Assembly: GCA_034190875.2 (NCBI GenBank)
Contig: CM067356.1
Span: 16,857,439-16,921,438 of the forward strand
Reading direction: 5' to 3'
Source of the DNA: Urechis unicinctus
Taxonomy: Eukaryota; Annelida; Polychaeta; Xenopneusta; Urechidae
DNA length: 64,000 nt
In this document: one piece after another, positions 24,720 to 36,779 of the stretch
Layout: each line of letters begins with the position of its first letter
How positions within the stretch are numbered: the first letter of the stretch is position 1
Notes under the pieces: generated by a model
What the model was told of the DNA's origin: nothing
The model's input: the letters and a program-made list of their open reading frames with translations, nothing else
Database searches by the model: none
Made by a program: the position numbers and the translations under genes

Positions 24720-25015
24720 CTCAAATGATATTGTCAATTAATTGTTCGTCTGATATTATCAATTAGGTGATCGTTTGATATTGCTAATTGGATACTCGTT
24801 TTATATTGCTCATAAGGTGTTCGTTTATATTGTCAAGAGGTGCTCATTTAATATTGTTAATTAGATGCTGCTTTTATATTGTCAATAAGGGGTTCCCTTT
24901 ATAAATATTTCTAATTAAGTGCCCGTTTGATATATTTAATTAGGTCGTCGTTTGATATTGTCCATTAGGTTCTCGTTTGATATTGTCAATAAGGTGCTCG
25001 TGTGATTTTGTTGAA
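24720..25015 (+). repeat. 25-bp minisatellite (GATATTGTCAATTAGGTGCT + CGTTT)
   Basis: About twelve degenerate units. The same array occurs at 60,830-61,150 in block G. Confidence 0.93.
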
Positions 25016-25675
25016 AGATGAAATAGAACAGATGCAGGTTACACGTTCAGATACATACTTATGCGTAATATTGCCGAGACAAATTCTTCCGTCACCTCTC
25101 GAGATTGGCTACAATAAAATGATAATATCATGAAAAAAATGACTCGTGGTATAAATCACCATCCGGAAGATTTAATACGCTGTGATATAGTAATGTCCGT
25201 CGTGTCGGGATGATTTTTATATTAACGATTGGTAAACTCCAACACATGTCAAGGGCAACTAACTTAACGACAGTGGCACTGAATCGTTACCAATATGGAG
25301 TAAATTCAGCGGATACCGCTTACCTAAGTAACATGACATCAGCCAAGCCATATATGTCAGCCTTGGTAACTGGCAAAGGACCCGACATGGTGCAGAAAAA
25401 CAACCGCATACATACTGAGCGGTTTTTTTGTTACGCCCTCGGGTGTGACGTGAACGTTGAATAAGCATTTACTTGTCAAATTTTGTGTCAATCAGCACAA
25501 ATCAACCAAGGTCTTAAGTTATTATCTTCATCAGTGAATGCCACTTATTTAATTTAGATGCATACATCCTTGGGGGAAAAACAACGGCTTATTCGAAAAA
25601 TCGATTTAAACCGATATATTCAATATTTTGACGCTATCAAGGTGTGTTGTAGTGATTGTGATGTTCTTCTTTGAC

Positions 25676-25790
25676 TAGTGTAGCAACCGCCCTGTCGTAC
25701 TTAGATTATGGGTGTGAAACTGCCACGTCCATGCCTTTCTTTTGTTGCCCAAATTTAGCTGTGATCTGCTGTTGCTAACTATATCAAGAT
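25676..25790 (+). pseudogene. Remnant of CNG intron downstream of exon 3 (copy F)
   Basis: GTGTAGCAACCGCCCTG and TTATGGGTGTGAAACTGCCA match the sequence just after exon 3 in copies A and C. The exon itself is not recognisable just upstream. Confidence 0.6.
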
Positions 25791-25800
25791 AAGCTAAGGG

Positions 25801-26585
25801 AATAAACAAGAGAATGTAATTGAATAGACGGCGTATTCTGTTAAGAGTGTGGAAAGCGCCAGAATCCGTAAACAAATGCTACATAGGGTCATGTAAGCAT
25901 AAAGGATTTATGGCGCATCTAAACCAGTGTGTTGTTAGGTGTCTACAAAGGTGGAAGGGGGATAGGAATGCGCTAATTCTATTTTATTTCTGTGAAAAAG
26001 CGAGAACTCGCATAGTGCATTTACCGAGTGTAACGTAACACGCGTTTCAGTACGATGAAATCACATCAATTTACTTTCAGGTTCGCATAAATTGACGGAC
26101 TGCCCTCACCACTGCAGGCAATTATAAGTTTCAACATTTATTGAGTAATTGCCCAATAACAGCATACAATACTTACATTCAACTTCTTCAATATACCAGG
26201 ACAATTATCTTTTTCAAAATTGTACATTCATCCATCTGGGCGTCAAGCTAGATACACCGAGGTCAGCAAAGCTTTGGTAGAAGCTAAGGAAAACGGCAAG
26301 ATTGATAATTCCGGAGGACAAAATCTTAAAATGGAACATGCAAATTCGCGAATAGGACATTCAGGTGACTATAATATCGAACCAGAGGCCTATTCAATGA
26401 ACTTCAATTGATAAGTAGGATACTGTACTGATAGTGAGTCTGTAATGCACTTGATCCTCTGAATATTAGCTGTTGTGATTGATATATCATCGTCAATTAC
26501 CAATCGGCCGTTATGTTATTGCACCTCATAATCGGCGTTGAAATATTGTAGTAGCTGGTAATTGCTGACCAGCGCGGGGTACAGG
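25801..26585. other. Anonymous sequence with a short match to 48.85 kb
   Basis: GTTCGCATAAATTGACGGAC near 26,083 resembles GTTCGCGTAAATTGACGCAC near 48,872, with similar flanks. No gene was recognised in the frame at 26,220-26,411. Confidence 0.4.
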
Positions 26586-26599
26586 AGAAATGTTAAATG

Positions 26600-26800
26600 T
26601 CGCTTTTTTTTGGTATTTGTAGCGCTTCACAGGGGAGGTAATTTTTGACTTACCACTTGACGTGTCATAATGTTGGCACAACAAACAGCGACATGACCAT
26701 GCTCTGGGCAAAACTGCACAGAACAGGTTGCCTTACTGCCCATCGGAGTTAACCAGATAACATCATAGGAGGAAGGATAAGTACACCTGAGTGATGGGCT
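26600..26800 (-). repeat. Unidentified exon-like family, minus-strand copy 1
   Basis: Read on the minus strand, this copy contains ATCTGGTTAACTCCGATGGG and TGTGCAGTTTTGCCCAGAGC, followed by a GTAAGTC donor-like site (about 26,650) and SxGKSxITSPxxRYKYQ-like translation. The 62.7-kb copy shows PSGKSVITSPLRRYK at the same place. Function unknown. Confidence 0.55.
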
Positions 26801-26939
26801 GGGGTGCTCGAGAGGGAAGCCCAAAGAATTCATTGTCAGTGTGATACATCGCCGAAGCACTATCACCACATTGCTCTAAGGAACCTTATGCACAAGAGAT
26901 CGTTTGTTTGCATCGTCATGCCATGTAGTGTTATAGCCT

Positions 26940-27350
26940 CGTATAACCATCGATTTGCAATCTGTCGCTGCAAATACACCAGTATCTTCCACAATCTGTG
27001 ATTCAATGAGTGTTAAGCCCTAAACAGCACCTAAAATAAAATAATGCTATACTGTCCATCCTTGTAAAGCTAACAACAAAAAGTTAATGAATTTTGGAAA
27101 CAAATCTGTTAAGGAAATCTCCAATACATTTCGTTATCACCATCGATTTGCAATCTGTCGCTGCAAATACACCAGTACCATCCACAATCAGCATCTTAGA
27201 TAAAAAAAATATATATACGGTCCATCCTTGTAAAGCTGGCAATAGCTGACAAACGCGCAGTAATATAAAGTTAATGAATTTTGAAAGCAAATCTGTTAAG
27301 GAATTGTTTTTAACGGGAAATCTCCAATACATTTCGCTTTCACCTTATCA
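26940..27350 (+). repeat. Tandem duplication of about 200 bp
   Basis: CATCGATTTGCAATCTGTCG (26,948 and 27,143), GTCCATCCTTGTAAAGCT and AATCTCCAATACATTTCG each occur twice in the same order. Confidence 0.9.
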
Positions 27351-27364
27351 TCAAGCAGAATGTT

Positions 27365-28951
27365 TAAATTCCATCTCGCCATTTTACAATTGACAATTGG
27401 CTTTAAAAGTAACCTTCTGAACCGATGGAAGTCAATTCTTTACACAATTTACTAGATTTAAGGCGGACGCGTTTCGTCAGGCATACATGCCATTGACCTA
27501 AAACTTGAATTTACCCGAAATAGGTAACTTTTAACTCAACACCGGTGATTAATTGTAGAGTGTAGTGCCAAATATTTACTGTACTATTTTCGTCCTACAC
27601 TTACAATTGTTCTGCTTAGTAGAAGACGATAAAACAGCAGAACTCTGAATGTCTTTTTTACAATATTCACTGACTGTCCTATTATCGTCTTAAATTTTTT
27701 ACATTTGCAACTATATTTCAGTATTTCACTCCCGGTTTCATACAATGAATAACTGAGATGCACTGACATTAACTTTGTGCGGCGGAATACATTCATCTAT
27801 GTAATATTTATCATCTTAATGTTCATCGCCTGCTTGAACCAACGGCGACACGTGCCTTGGGTAATAGCAATACGATGTATCAGCGCGCAAGACGCTTCTG
27901 GATTATAAATGTAGGATGTAATATGTGGTCTGCAATCGCGCAGACGACATTTTCCTTCCGGTTATACCCAGATTACGGCTGTTGAACTGTCACTCTTCAT
28001 TCCTGCGATTACTGTCTGCTGTTGATCCGCGTTGCCGGACGTTGCTAACAAGAGCTAGGCAGCGCCGGAGATTACTAATTGTTTTATTACATTTGGGCCA
28101 TATTGCAGACTAGTGCATTCTGATGTAGATGCACACTCTGTAGGCTCTGTCAAGCACTTATCAATAACTGTTGACTTTTAGGCAGTCTATTCAATCGTCA
28201 ATGGAGCAAAGAAGGAACGAAATGCCTTACACTTCCTCTGTAAGTCTCTAATAGTCAAGTAGGAATCGACCGAAGCGAGTTCGTGTCATTATTTTGTTGA
28301 AGCAATTGCCGAATTACTTCATACATGGACTTATGTTAGCTATTTATTCATAGTGTGTGATACAAAGCTCAATGGTACGTTCTGTGTTCCGAAGAAGTGA
28401 TGTACCTGCTGTCACTCACGAAAGATACCACCAGACATATTGCCGTACGTACAAATTCATACAAGGACTTCTGTTAGCTATTTATTTATAGTGTGAGGTA
28501 CAAAGCTCAATGGCACGTTCTATTTTTCCATAAAGTGCTGTACTTGCTGTCACTCCCGAAGGATATCATCAGACATTTAGCCGTACCTACAGTTTCATAC
28601 GGAATTACGCATATAATGAAACATTCATGTAAAAAGATTCGCAAAGAATTCATTCAGCGCACAGTTTATCCGTTCAGATATGATTGCTATGTTTGCCAAA
28701 CCGCATATGTTGATAACGCTGAGGTTTTTCTGCATCATGAGCGATCTGCGGTTTATACGAGGAGCAATATCTCACCGCTCCTGCTTGAACGTGTCAAACC
28801 AGAACTCCAATGAATGGTGGCGATGGCATCCAATAATAATCGCAGCCGCCGCCCGCCAAGCTCAACACAAGGCCGACTTGCATGTCATCCTTAAGACACC
28901 CAAACACGTGAGTGGCGTAGCAACCGCCCTGTTATGCGCCCTCTTTGCCAT
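27365..28951 (+). repeat. Paralogous block C (matches 31,731-33,228)
   Basis: Highly similar to block D throughout: AAGTAACCTTCTG, GCGGACGCGTTTCGTCAG, GTTGATCCGCGTTGCCGGAC, CATTTGGGCCATATTGCAGA, CGACCGAAGCGAGTTCGTGT and the CNG exon 3 remnant. Block C also has an internal tandem duplication of about 135 bp (about 28,318-28,450 and 28,455-28,590, with CTGTCACTC near the centre of each) that block D lacks. No shared open frame was found outside the exon remnant. Confidence 0.92.
28803..28907 (+). pseudogene. CNG copy C exon 3 remnant
   Basis: After AAACCAG the sequence reads NSNEWW..., then GCCCGCCAAGCTCAACACAA and CATGTCATCCTTAAGACACC, ending AAACAC before GTGAGT. This is the PDKLKT...LHVNLKTLKH segment with indels. 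The donor is intact here but mutated in copy A. The intron that follows matches copies A, B, D, E and F. Confidence 0.75.
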
Positions 28952-29439
28952 CAACACTCAAGTTATGGGTGTGAAGCTGTCCCGTTTCTGCTCACTCTTG
29001 TGATGCTCACATGTGTCTGGTTCTCGCACTGCGCGACCACAGGCTATTGTAACTATCACCAAATCTCCAGCGAATTCGTATTGTTGTATGATTGATCATT
29101 TGCAAAAAGTAATTTAACAAACGATTCGACTAATATAACAGAATAACGCAGTGTTTGGTGTTATGGACCAAGATTATTAGCGAATTTGCGGGATTTCGTT
29201 ACCATGAATCAACCAATTCCATGGTAACGTCCCCAAAGTTATTTCAGTGAATACGGGTTATGCAAATGTGTTTTTAAATAATAATTTATCTCCTTTCAAA
29301 TATAATACTTAATTAAACGCACTGCACTCCAAAGTTAAATTTACCGAAAAACATGTATTCATGTAACCATGAAGCATGTTTGTTTTGTAAAGCACTTACT
29401 CTCTCACTCCTCATATTGTTTTACCAGATATTATGCAAC

Positions 29440-29840
29440 ATCGATCAAGCATAAGGTGATATTTTAATTCTAGATACCTGATGCAAGTTGTATGATTAAG
29501 AATGTGGACGTGAAATTGCCAATTGTTATTGTTGAGCTGCTTATAGCCGTATGTCCGAGTCATAACATGAGCACGCTCTTTAGGACTGGTAACTCTTGGA
29601 AATGGGAACTTCATACAGGTATACAAAATGGTTCATGAGTTTCTCCGTAGTGAGAACGCAAGACTTCGGGGGCATTCTTACATCTTGACAAAAGCCATTG
29701 ATGGGACAGAATTAAGCTTTTCCAATTGCGTTATGACCCCCAGGAAAGGATTACAAACCAACATAATTTAAGCCAGTTCATTAAACCCTTTTAAAAGCCA
29801 GCTTAAAATGTATATTATTAACAGGCTTAAGTAATTTTTT
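29440..29840 (+). mobile_element. LINE relic, C-terminal end of ORF2
   Basis: In one frame: LGLVTLGNGNFIQVYKMVHE, LRGHSYILTKAIDGTELSFS, and after shifts KASLKMYIIN-like residues. This is the standard tail of CR1/L2-type ORF2 proteins (LGLxTLxxRRxRGD..., RGHSxxLxK, FKSxLxxY). A longer relative lies at 59.2-59.9 kb. Confidence 0.75.
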
Positions 29841-29999
29841 AAATGTATCTCGCTAGTAATCAATTGTTTACCAAGCGCGCTGTGACCCAATAGAATGGAT
29901 TACAAACCAACATAGTTTAAGCCAGTTCATTTTACCACTGGCACGGCGGATACGGACTACCCATAACCATTACGCATTGAGTGGACAACAGAGAGTTGA

Positions 30000-30300
30000 A
30001 TATGAAGACACAATAAAGGTCAATTGATTACACCATTTTAAAAGTATCTTGGTAGAGCCAGCTTTGCGTAGATGTTGATAAAATTCGATATTAACAGATT
30101 GATATAGGCATTTAATCTACCTCTAGACTGACACACATATGCGGTTGACATTTTAGGCGACATATAAGGCACCATGCGCAATTTGCATACACCTTACACA
30201 CAGCTTCGACGCAATCATGCAAACATAATCCGTGATTGCGTTAATATGCTTCCACATTTACAACCCGATTGACACAGAGGGCTTTGATTTAATGACATTG
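30000..30300 (+). repeat. Dispersed repeat R1, copy 1
   Basis: Landmarks are ATTTAATCTACCTCT, GACATTTTAGGCGACATATA, GGCACCATGCGCAATTT and CGACGCAATCATGCAAACAT. Other copies are at about 33,240-33,500, 39,340-39,520, 50,255-50,430 and 60,000-60,230. Two of the five follow a LINE tail closely. Confidence 0.75.
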
Positions 30301-30604
30301 AGAAAGCCTGAAGGAGGTAAAATATTAAATAGAAATAAAGACTGGTTAAGCATCCGTCATTCAGTCATCTTCCTCTATCGTCGTGGATGGTACTGGATAA
30401 GGTCTAGATGCTGATATTGCAGCGTAGCGTTTCAGATTTGTCGACAGGGCCATTTTGTTCACAATATATATAGGGTATATCAGATATATATTTCGCAATA
30501 GAGAGGGAGAGCTAGCAATATCTGAGCCTTACCAACCTTTTGGAAATTATGTAAGACATAAATAAAATGGTAGACACTGGGGACACTGCACATGTTATTA
30601 TATA

Positions 30605-30670
30605 TAGTCTTCATATATATATATCTATCTCTCTCTCTATATATCTATATATATATCTCTATATATATAC
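30605..30670. repeat. Mixed (AT)/(TC) microsatellite
   Basis: TATATATATCTATCTCTCTC followed by further TATATC steps. Confidence 0.95.
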
Positions 30671-30964
30671 TACAATACGCCACAATTGACACTTTTGTAG
30701 CCCATAATGTCTCGGCCGTATACGTCATGATTTTGCTGCTTCGACTCGCCCAGCTCTTACCCGAGCGCGCTGGTAATTCAAGAGCTACTTCCACATAAAA
30801 GTCTTCGTCATGCTGCTTTGCAGACAAAGAGCGACAGTATTTTCTGGGACTCGCATATTATTACCGCGTTCAACATATGAGAGCAGCGTGCTGAAAAAAA
30901 TCAATTGTGTTGCTCAAATCGCCCTTTGAGTTTGTATGTAGTCGAATAGCCTATCTATTCTCAT

Positions 30965-31430
30965 TGCTATATTTCATTCCTCATGTTGGCTGTGAACATG
31001 ATTAAAGTGCGAGGGGATGATGCAGCCTCATAGTGTGGATGGATATTGAATACACGCAAAACCCTTGTGAAGATGGATAAAGAAGAGACTGGAGTGACAT
31101 ACCCATCAGTGCATTTACCCGGGTTGTGCGTTATCAAGTTGAATATAATGCAAAGCTGTCTTACAACTGTACTGCACCGAGCTTTATTGTGTGCATCACA
31201 AACTTGTTGAACATTCATTGTATCCAGCTTTCTCATTGATTCTTCATTATGAATAGCAATCACTTCATCGGTTGACAACAGTATTTAGGCTGATTATCAA
31301 TGCCCACAATTTCTAAAAATACTTTTTTCTGGCTTGTTTTTCATTTGCGTGGAGGGTACCTTTGTCTCTTCATTAATAGGCATCACGGCTTTCACTGGTG
31401 GCTTTATACATCTGAAGGTACATATTAAAT
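30965..31430 (-). repeat. Unidentified coding-like segment, minus strand, copy 1
   Basis: Minus-strand frames contain FLEIVGIDNQPKYCCQ, then after a shift NVQQVCDAHNKARCS and FNLITHNPGKCTDGYVTP, ending near FNIHPHYEA. The copy at 34,395-34,800 gives FLEILGIDDQPKYCCQ, NVQQVRDAHNKARCS, FNLIMHIRGKCTDTYE and FNTHPHCEA. The same protein reading survives in both while stops differ, which suggests a once-coding sequence. I do not recognise the family. It may be a gag-like or other retroelement protein, or a lost host exon. Confidence 0.6.
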
Positions 31431-31439
31431 CTTCATCCA

Positions 31440-31600
31440 TATTAAGTGCCATTATCTTCAAACAGCGCTATGACCATGTTTTGGGCATAGCTGCACAGAA
31501 TATATTGCCTAACTGCCAATCACAGTTAACCAGATGGTGATAATAACTAACATAGGAGGAGGAAGGATTTTCAAATCTGGGTGATGGGGTGGGACAGCCG
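31440..31600 (-). repeat. Unidentified exon-like family, minus-strand copy 2
   Basis: On the minus strand: GTTATTATCACCATCTGGTT, AACTGTGATTGGCAGTTAGG and TGCAGCTATGCCCAAAACAT. The hydrophobic reading VIITIWLTVIGS is the most striking element. Confidence 0.55.
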
Positions 31601-31730
31601 AAAGGGAAGCCCGAAGAATTCATTGTCAGCGTGATACATCACCGACGCACTATCATCACATTGCGCTTAGAAACCTTATGCACTAGAGATCGTTAGTTTT
31701 CATTGGCATGCCATCGAGCAGTTTGCTTAA

Positions 31731-33228
31731 ATTCCATCATTCTTCCCTTTCGCCATTTTACTATTGACAATTTGCATCGAAAGTAACCTTCTGGACCGAT
31801 GGAAGTCACTTATCTTCACAATGTATGAGATTTAAGGCGGACGCGTTTCGTCAGTCATACATGCCATTGACTAATAACCTGAATTTACTTGAAATAGGTA
31901 TTTTTTTTAACTCAACACTGGTGATTAATTGTACTTTGCAGTGTTCAAAATTTACTGTACTATTTTTGTCCTACACTTACAATTGTTCTGCTTAGTAGAA
32001 AACGATATAACAGCAGAACGCTGAATGACTATTAAAGAATATTCACTGACTGTCCGATCGTCGTCTTAAATAAGTTCATTTGATTTTGCGTTGCCGAATT
32101 TATTACATTTGCAATTATATTTAAGTATCCCGGCTTCATACAATGAATCACTGAGATGCACTGACATTAACTTTGTGCGGCGGAATACATTCATCCATGT
32201 AACATATATCATCTTACTGTTCGTCGCCTGCTTGAACCAACGGGTATTATACAACAGCGTACGTGCCTTGGGTAATAGCAATACGATTTATCAGCGCGCA
32301 AGACGCTACTGGATTATCAATGTAGGATGTATTATGTGATCTGCAATCTCGCAGATGACATTTACCTTCCGGTTATACCCAGATTACCGCTGTTGAACTG
32401 TCACTCTTCATTCCTGCGATTACTGCCTGCTGTTGATCCGCGTTGCCGGACGTTGCTAACAAGAGCCAGACAGCGCCGGAGATTACTAATTGCCTTATTA
32501 CATTTGGGCCATATTGCAGACTAGTGCATTCTGATGTAGATGCACACTCTGTAGGCTCTGTCAAGCACTTGTCAATAACTGTTAAGTTTCAGACAGTCTA
32601 TTCAATCGTCAATGGGGCTAAGAAACAAAGAAATTTCTTTACCCTTCCTGAGAATGCCTCCAATAGTCAAGTTGGAATCGACCGAAGCGAGTTCGTGTCA
32701 TTATTTTGTTGAAGCAATTGCCGAATTACTTCTTACATGGACTTCCGTTAGCTATTTATTTATAGTGTGTGATACAAAGCTCAATGGTACATTCTTTGTT
32801 CCGAAGAAGTGATTCGTAGCTGCTGTCACTCACGAAAGATACCACCAGACATTTAGCCGTAACTACAATTGCATATGGCGTAACGCCTATAATGAAACAT
32901 TCATGTAAAAAGATTCGCAAAGATTCATTCAGCGTACAGTTTATCCGTTCAGATATACTGGCTATGTTTGCCAGACCGCATATGTTGGTAACGCCGGGGT
33001 TGTTTTCTGCATCATGAGTGATCTGCGGTTTATACGAGGAGCAATATCTCATTGCTCCTGCTTGAACGTGTCAAACCAGAACTCCAATGAATGGTGGCGA
33101 TGACATCCAATAATAAGCGCAGCCGCCGCCCGCCAAGCTCAACACAAGGCCGACTTGCATGTCATCCTTAAGACCTCTAAACATGTGAGTGGCGTAGCAA
33201 CCGCCATGTTATGCGTCCTCTTTGCCAT
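31731..33228 (+). repeat. Paralogous block D (matches 27,365-28,951)
   Basis: This is the second member of the tandem pair, about 4.3 kb downstream of block C. It ends inside CTCTTTGCCATTA, where the sequence switches to repeat R1. Confidence 0.92.
33080..33184 (+). pseudogene. CNG copy D exon 3 remnant
   Basis: Same layout as copy C: AAACCAG acceptor, CGCCAAGCTCAACACAAGGC, CATGTCATCCTTAAGACCTC, TAAACAT, then GTGAGT. It differs from copy C at only a few positions. Confidence 0.75.
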
Positions 33229-33239
33229 TATACGAACAG

Positions 33240-33500
33240 CAGAGCGTTGAATATGAAGACGCAATATAAGCCAGCAACTACACCATTAAGTCTTTTAAAG
33301 GTTTCTGGGTAGAGCGCGCTTCGCGTTGATTTTGATTAGTTTCGATATGAACGATATCGCCATTTAAGCTACCTCTTGCGTGCCACACAAATACAGCTGA
33401 CATTTTAGGTGACACAAACGGCGCCATGCCATTGCATATACACATTTTCGACGCAATCATGCTAACATAATCCTTGATTGCATTAATATACTTATATGTT
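33240..33500 (+). repeat. Dispersed repeat R1, copy 2
   Basis: Shares CGCCATTTAAGCTACCTCT, GACATTTTAGGTGACACAAA, GCGCCATGCCATTGCATA and CGACGCAATCATGCTAACAT with the other R1 copies. Confidence 0.75.
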
Positions 33501-33688
33501 GTAGAATGCTTTGATCAAATGGCATTGAGAAAGCCGAATGGACATACAAACAGAAATAGTAACGAAATACTCGCCAAGCATCTGACCTCCTGTTATCTTC
33601 TACTATCGATTGTGGAAGGTTCCTTCATAATCTCTTTTTGCTATTATGCATGCGGCGTAACGTTTTCATTTGTCGGCGGGGTCATGCG

Positions 33689-33952
<264 letters not shown>

Positions 33953-34394
33953 ATGATTATGCTCTATAGCGCACTGGCTATTCTATATATACTGATATAT
34001 AGCGCATATATTCTATTTTATAGACAGGCAGCGACATGATGTTTGGAGTCTCTTACGAAACTCTATCGTTTAACACTTGAGAACGGCGTGCTAAAAATCT
34101 TTGTGTTGCTCAAATGGCCCAAAGAGCTTCCATGTAGTTAAATAGCCAATCTATTTATCATTGTTATTTGTCGTTGGCTGTGAACGTGGTTAAAGCGTGA
34201 GTGGATGATGCAGTCTCACAGCAGGGCGATACAGCCAGTGGTACGCACTTACGCACGTGTGTAACATCAATTTGAAAAGTGAAAAATAAATATGGCCAAA
34301 AATGGCATAAAAGTCAAGAGCTTAGGGGGGTTAGAATTTACTGTCTGGAACTCCCCCGTCTGGGCGTTACATTCCTTCAAGTCTGGCTACACCC

Positions 34395-34800
34395 CTGCCT
34401 CACAGTGTGGATGGGTATTGAATTCACTCAAAGCCCTAGTGATGTCGGATAAAGAAAAGACTGGGGTGACTTGGATTTCATACGTATCAGTGCATTTACC
34501 CCGGATGTGCATTATCAAGTTGAATATACTGCACCGAGCTTTATTGTGTGCATCACGAACTTGTTGAACATTCAATGTATCCGGCATTCTCATTATAAAT
34601 AGCAATGTCTTCAAAGTCTCTAGGTCTTCAAGATGTTGACAACAGTATTTAGGCTGATCATCGATGCCCAATATTTCCAAGAATACTTGTTTCTGGCTTG
34701 TTTTTTTATTTGCTTGGAGGTCACCTTTGTCTCTTCATTAATATTCATCACAGCTTTTACAGTTTTATTCATCCTATGCTAAATATTGAATCCTAATCAA
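34395..34800 (-). repeat. Unidentified coding-like segment, minus strand, copy 2
   Basis: The longest continuous minus frame (34,387-34,680) reads MEILGIDDQPKYCCQHLEDL, then LNVQQVRDAHNKARCSIFNL, KCTDTYEIQVTPVFSLSDIT and FNTHPHCEAGV. Upstream (higher coordinates), NEETKVTSKQIKKQARNKYS appears in another frame. It is homologous to 30,965-31,430. Family unknown. Confidence 0.6.
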
Positions 34801-36340
34801 TATTAGGTGCCATTATCTTCAGATACGGTTGGGTTCTAAGACGCCGACCATTTGTAGTGCAATTACGCCCTATGACCTCAAATTCATGACATATTATAAG
34901 TAATGCTGTCCAAATACCACTGTGTTCATCAATCATTCCTGTACCATTACTGTGCTACTTGCTTATAGACTTATCCCGATGTTGAAACCACGTGAACGAG
35001 CATGGTATTTAGTTTTCGGTCGCTGATCAAGGTCAAACTGTCAAGTTACTGTGCTCATAGGAAAACTGAGCATGACAATGCTGATTATAGTTATCCAATG
35101 GGGTGCGCGCGATAAATTACTCCTAAACGTACTCTAGAAATAGAGTATGTAGCATGACAGCTTCGGGTGCGCATCCATTTCGGCCGAAAGCAATAACTGC
35201 CTGATATCCCTCAAAAACGGCAAAATTGACACATATATGGTATTGGTTAAATGTAAAATGCCTGTTTATGTGCAATAACGTTGTTGTTGAGGGAAAGAAT
35301 GGTATCTTCTTGTTTTTTTTTACTTCCCCTATCTGTATCATTTCGCACTAAACCTACAATACAGGTCTACTATTGGAAGATGCGATCTCTACTTAAAGTA
35401 CTGCCATAACGAATCCTGACTGCAGGACTAAGAAAAAGCAACTCTGTTGCCAGAAGAAGTCCCTTGTGAAATCAATTTGGTGGGTAAAGCTTATCTAAAA
35501 TGCACCGGCACATTCATTCCACGATATATCGTTTCTCTAGAGGCGCGCAAAGGGGCACGTTGAAGGCGGGGGATGTAAAGACTGAATGGGTGCACCATTA
35601 TTGAAACCATTAAATGTTGGCTTAATTATTCTTGATAGTGCTCAACTCGGTGGTTACTGACATTTTCCAGTCTTGCTTCAATGCAAAGCAGCCGGTTATT
35701 CTGGTTCATTCAATCAGTTTTTCATTGCCCAAATTAATTTTTGTGGAGTTACCATCTCGAAACTTAGATTCCAGCTATAGCTTAAACAGACAGTGGAGGT
35801 TTATATTTATTAACAGTCTTATCTATAATTGAATCACCCACTTGATGTGACTTGTATTAACTTAACGTAATGAATAGTAAATCTTAGCGCTGCCCCTGTA
35901 GGCAAGGCGTACAGCAGCCGATGTAGGGATCTCTTGCGGTCTGCGCAGCCATTAGCCACGTGACCTGTATTAAGACTCCGACTGCGCGAAAGAAGCGACG
36001 ACAATAGCCACCAATGTCTTTGCCTCGGCTCGTACCCCGCGCGATGGATTTGCACTCGCGACGCTCTGATCTGATTGTGATCAGTTAAGGCTATATCTGG
36101 TCCAATATCGGCGACACGAATTCAGTAGCACGAATAGCACTACTTTGCGCTTGTAACCCCGCTGACATATTTCGGAACATATCAACCCAGTCTATGATTG
36201 ACTATTGAGTAAAGCCATTATTTTCCGGTTATAGATATAAGTTTTCGTGTCACAGGTTGAAGATTAACTGAACGGTTTTGCTTGTAATATTACTAAAGGA
36301 ACATTGTTCTGAGTTTATCGTGGAGATGATTATGTCAGTC
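34801..36340. other. Anonymous sequence
   Basis: No gene was recognised. A short part near 35,925-35,965 resembles 8,155-8,215. Confidence 0.4.
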
Positions 36341-36560
36341 CTGCTTGGATTTGTCGAATATGCAATACGTGCACAAATTGCAGAGATTCGTCGCACAGCC
36401 TTTTTTAGATGTTATCTACATAATAGTTGCTAAGTCGACGAGGTGGGTGAAACCGTTAAAGCTACTCTTAGTTTTACTCGGTGCATAGTGACGGATTTGA
36501 GGTATCCACAAAGAACCATATCTCACCCACTTCTGCTTTTTTTTCTTTTTATTTACAAGA

Positions 36561-36663
36561 GTTCACATGAGTGGTGGTGCTGTCATCAATTAATTAGGAA
36601 TGCTGCCTTGTAAACTTAAATCAGAGCTGGCTTGGCGTGTCAACAGCGATAACCTTAAACACA
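36561..36663 (+). pseudogene. CNG copy E exon 3 remnant
   Basis: ATGAGTGGTGGTGCTGTCAT, AAACTTAAATCAGAGCTGGC and TTGGCGTGTCAACAGCGATA correspond to the KLKSELAxHVN part of exon 3, followed by CTTAAACACACAAGTAGCGT. The donor GT is lost (ACAAG where others have GTGAG). The following intron (AGCAACCGCCGTCATCACG..., GGTTGTGAAGCTGGCACA) matches the family. This is the most diverged exon 3 copy that is still recognisable. Confidence 0.65.
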
Positions 36664-36779
36664 CAAGTAGCGTAGCAACCGCCGTCATCACGTCTTGTTC
36701 GCCATTGATACTTGAATATTGGTTGTGAAGCTGGCACATTTCTTGCCTTTCTTATGTGGTTGGTTCTCTTCAAACCAAA

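Larger units (their letters stand above)
24450..25800 (+). repeat. Paralogous block F (matches about 60,545-62,150)
   Basis: Shared landmarks, in order, are ACGATCATTGCC, GCTGTATAACTCGCGGATTG, a 25-bp minisatellite, CAATAAAATGATAA, a TATAAATCACCATCCG-type segment, and the intron downstream of CNG exon 3. Confidence 0.75.

Noticed and set aside
28600..28760. CNG exon 2 in block C (IQRTVYPFRYDCY)
   Set aside because: Only a few residues resemble IQRRVQRCYDY, the exon borders do not fit, and the related copies at 18.98 and 43.17 kb do not strengthen the match.
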